Below are positions 6,974 to 8,340 of a stretch of DNA of 8,340 nucleotides, piece by piece. Position numbers and translations under genes: made by a program. The notes beneath the pieces were generated by a model. That model made no database searches and was not told the DNA's origin. It saw only the letters and a list, made by a program, of their open reading frames with translations. The stretch's first letter is position 1, and every line of letters starts with the position of its first letter. Source of the DNA: Chloroflexota bacterium (GTDB lineage Bacteria > Chloroflexota > Anaerolineae > J036 > Brachytrichaceae). The DNA is taken from positions 1-8,340 of the forward strand of contig JAKALH010000105.1 in the NCBI GenBank assembly GCA_021813225.1. Reading direction: 5' to 3'.

Positions 6974-8041
6974 CTATGAATTCGTGACGGTCAGCACACC
7001 CAGCGCGCCCTTGCTGGCGTCGGCAAATGAATGGGTCACAAACGGATAAGCGCCGGCTTCGGGTATCCGGAACTCCACCATCATGCCGCTGCCTGGATAG
7101 ACATTCACGGTTTGCACACCGACCATCTTGTTGGCCGGATTTCCGGATTGATATGCCGCGTCGAATATGGTACCGATGACATGGAAGGCTGAATAATGCG
7201 TTGGGCCGGCATTCATGATCCACATGCGTACCAGTTCCCCGACCTTCGCTGTCAAAGGCTTGTCCTTGTATTGATTGGCATAGCCATTGAAAGAAACGTA
7301 GTCCGGAATGCCGGACAGTGCCTTGGTCAGGTCGGTCTGCACGACGCCATTAGTTGGCGCGGTGACATAGAACTCGCTCTGCACCAGCACGAATTCACGA
7401 TCTGCTTTCTCCAGCCCGCTCTTGGGTCGGACGATGGTTGCGCCGTACATACCCATTGCCATGTGATGCAATACAAAGGGCGTGCCGCAGTGGTACATGA
7501 AACACCCGGGATGATTCGCTTTCCAGTTGTACTTCAACGATTCCTTCGGTTGGATCGATATGTAGTTCTTGCTGGGCGGCGTCTGAGCGGCGTGAAAGTC
7601 GATTGAGTGCGCCATATTGCTGCCGTTTTTCAGTTCAAACTGCACCTCATCGCCTTCATTCAGCGCAACAACCGGACCGGGCACAGTGCCTCCATACGTC
7701 CAGGCCTGAAATGCGACGCCGTTGGCGATGTACAAGACCTGGTCGCTCGATTCTATGGTTAACTTCTTAGTCGTATCAGCACTGATCGCCGGCATGGTGG
7801 CGTCGTATGTGGTGAACGGCTTCACGTTCACCGGGGCGCTGGTTGCGGCTGCTGCATTATCCGCTGACGGCGTACTGGTGGCTGCGGCCACCGCTGCACG
7901 ATTCAAGGCCGTATCAGTGGGCTTTGCCACGGCCGTTGGTGCGGCACTGGCGCAGCTGCTGAGCGCGGCAGCACCGGCGGCCAGCCCCGCTGCTTTTAGA
8001 AAGTTTCGCCTGCTGAAGATACTGTTTGTATGAGTGTTCAT
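6974..8041 (-). CDS. nirK: Copper-containing nitrite reductase (NO-forming), Tat-exported lipoprotein
   Basis: Reduces nitrite to nitric oxide outside the membrane. The 355-residue protein starts with a twin-arginine signal (SRRNFLKAAGL, residues 10-20) ending in a lipobox (LSSC, Cys30), followed by an Ala/Thr/Pro-rich linker to about residue 72, so it is probably membrane-tethered. Two cupredoxin domains follow. Type 1 copper ligands by comparison with known NirK are His145, Cys185, His193 and Met198. Type 2 ligands are His150, His184 and His337. The catalytic pair is Asp148 and His287 (SAFHVIG). All are present, which favours NirK over a general multicopper oxidase. The ATG at 8041 was chosen because GGAG lies 11 bases upstream and the Tat signal starts here; an in-frame ATG at 8131 would add 30 residues before the signal. 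It probably heads an operon with the cupin and ywiC genes. Confidence 0.93.
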   Translation of the reverse strand: MNTHTNSIFSRRNFLKAAGLAAGAAALSSCASAAPTAVAKPTDTALNRAAVAAATSTPSADNAAAATSAPVNVKPFTTYDATMPAISADTTKKLTIESSDQVLYIANGVAFQAWTYGGTVPGPVVALNEGDEVQFELKNGSNMAHSIDFHAAQTPPSKNYISIQPKESLKYNWKANHPGCFMYHCGTPFVLHHMAMGMYGATIVRPKSGLEKADREFVLVQSEFYVTAPTNGVVQTDLTKALSGIPDYVSFNGYANQYKDKPLTAKVGELVRMWIMNAGPTHYSAFHVIGTIFDAAYQSGNPANKMVGVQTVNVYPGSGMMVEFRIPEAGAYPFVTHSFADASKGALGVLTVTNS

Positions 8042-8165
8042 CTTGTTGTTGTCTCCTCTGATCGTCTCTCCGCCTGACTTTAGCCAGGTCATGATGAACG
8101 GTCTTTGCGGAAGCACAAACAAGAAGTGCATTCAGTAGTCACAACCATGCAGGCAATGTTGTTGT

Positions 8166-8179
8166 ATGACGGATGTCAT
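8166..8179. promoter_or_regulatory. Perfect 5-bp inverted repeat over the presumed nirK -10 region
   Basis: ATGAC-GGAT-GTCAT is a perfect dyad with a four-base spacer. Relative to the proposed nirK start near 8154 it covers about -12 to -25, where a bound protein would block polymerase. It has no T-tract and is too short for a convincing terminator, so an operator is the better guess. Confidence 0.35.
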
Positions 8180-8188
8180 GCATATGTA

Positions 8189-8204
8189 TGTGACATTTAT
8201 CATG
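8189..8204 (-). promoter_or_regulatory. Possible CRP/FNR-family activator site upstream of nirK
   Basis: Read on the minus strand the site is CATGA-N6-TCACA, with one half perfect and the other sharing TGA with the CRP/FNR-type consensus TGTGA-N6-TCACA. A weak -10, TACAAC (8166-8161), lies downstream, giving a start near 8154. The dyad centre (8196.5) would then sit about 41.5-42.5 bases upstream, the classic class II activator position. Activation of nirK under low oxygen or nitric oxide is an inference. Confidence 0.4.
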
Positions 8205-8223
8205 CCGGAATCGATGAATGGCA

Positions 8224-8340
8224 TCAGCTCGGTTGTGTCAACAGCGTGTGTAGGGCGAGCGCATCCACCCCTTGGATACTGTTGGCGAATCCGCCACTGA
8301 CCACGTCATTCCCGCGCAGGCGCTGATCTGTACCCAGAAC
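8224..8340 (-). CDS. C-terminal 38 codons of an unidentified gene (partial, 5' end off right edge)
   Basis: The minus strand is open from the edge to a TGA at 8226-8224. The peptide begins VLGTDQRLRGNDVVSGGFAN and ends LHTLLTQPS. Its amino-acid balance looks protein-like, and about two thirds of third codon positions are G or C. The competing open frame on the same strand is rich in Trp, Met and Cys and looks like noise. The family is not recognised. It lies upstream of nirK in the same direction, 182 bases away, with the putative regulatory dyads between. It could be an earlier member of the same cluster or an unrelated neighbour. Confidence 0.5.
   Translation of the reverse strand, partial: VLGTDQRLRGNDVVSGGFANSIQGVDALALHTLLTQPS

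Noticed and set aside
7722..8033. 103-codon plus-strand frame with hydrophobic Ala/Val content
   Set aside because: It is antisense to the Ala-rich signal and linker region of NirK, which produces such frames by composition.
8203..8226. The TGA ending the right-edge partial gene as a selenocysteine codon
   Set aside because: Read-through would add only seven residues (CHSSIPA) after the TGA before another stop, and no SECIS-like hairpin is evident; presence of selA alone is not enough.
8105..8326. 73-codon plus-strand open frame in the nirK upstream region
   Set aside because: It has no ribosome site and crosses both the regulatory dyads and the more protein-like minus-strand partial gene.
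1..8340. tRNA(Sec) gene, other tRNAs, CRISPR repeats or insertion sequence ends
   Set aside because: No T-arm GTTCGAATC-like sequence, regularly spaced repeats, transposase or terminal inverted repeats were found on reading both strands.

Overview
The window (about 54% G+C by eye) looks like part of a bacterial chromosome. The gene content suggests a member of the Chloroflexota or a similar non-proteobacterial lineage: a T-box-controlled seryl-tRNA synthetase, a Tat-exported lipoprotein nitrite reductase, a lipoprotein penicillin-binding protein with an NTF2-like domain, and a selenocysteine pathway gene. The lineage is an inference from gene style, not proven.

Layout. (1) 1-1851, minus strand: the N-terminal 617 codons of a penicillin-binding protein whose 3' end lies beyond the left edge. 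Because it has no stop inside the window, it is easily missed. (2) 1852-1914: a 63-base divergent promoter region. (3) 1915-3318, plus: selA, probably transcribed as a leaderless mRNA because a perfect TATAAT lies six bases before its ATG. (4) 3319-3681: a complete serine T-box leader with stem I, a UCC specifier, stem III, and mutually exclusive antiterminator and terminator. (5) 3682-4950, plus: serS, which the T-box controls. (6) 4970-5716, plus: an alpha/beta hydrolase (esterase/lipase-like) closely following serS. (7) 5750-8041, minus: three genes in the order nirK (copper nitrite reductase), small cupin, YwiC-like membrane protein, converging on the hydrolase. (8) 8042-8223: the nirK upstream region with a CRP/FNR-like dyad and a second palindrome. 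(9) 8224-8340, minus: the last 38 codons of an unidentified gene entering from the right edge.

Two functional themes appear. First, SerS and SelA perform consecutive steps in making Sec-tRNA(Sec): SerS charges tRNA(Sec) with serine and SelA converts it to selenocysteinyl-tRNA. The organism therefore probably decodes UGA as selenocysteine, although selB, selC and selD are not in the window. Second, nirK, the cupin and ywiC look like one anaerobic nitrogen-oxide respiration transcription unit. The CRP/FNR-like site falls near -41.5 relative to a plausible start point, the usual activator position. No mobile element, CRISPR array, tRNA or rRNA was seen.
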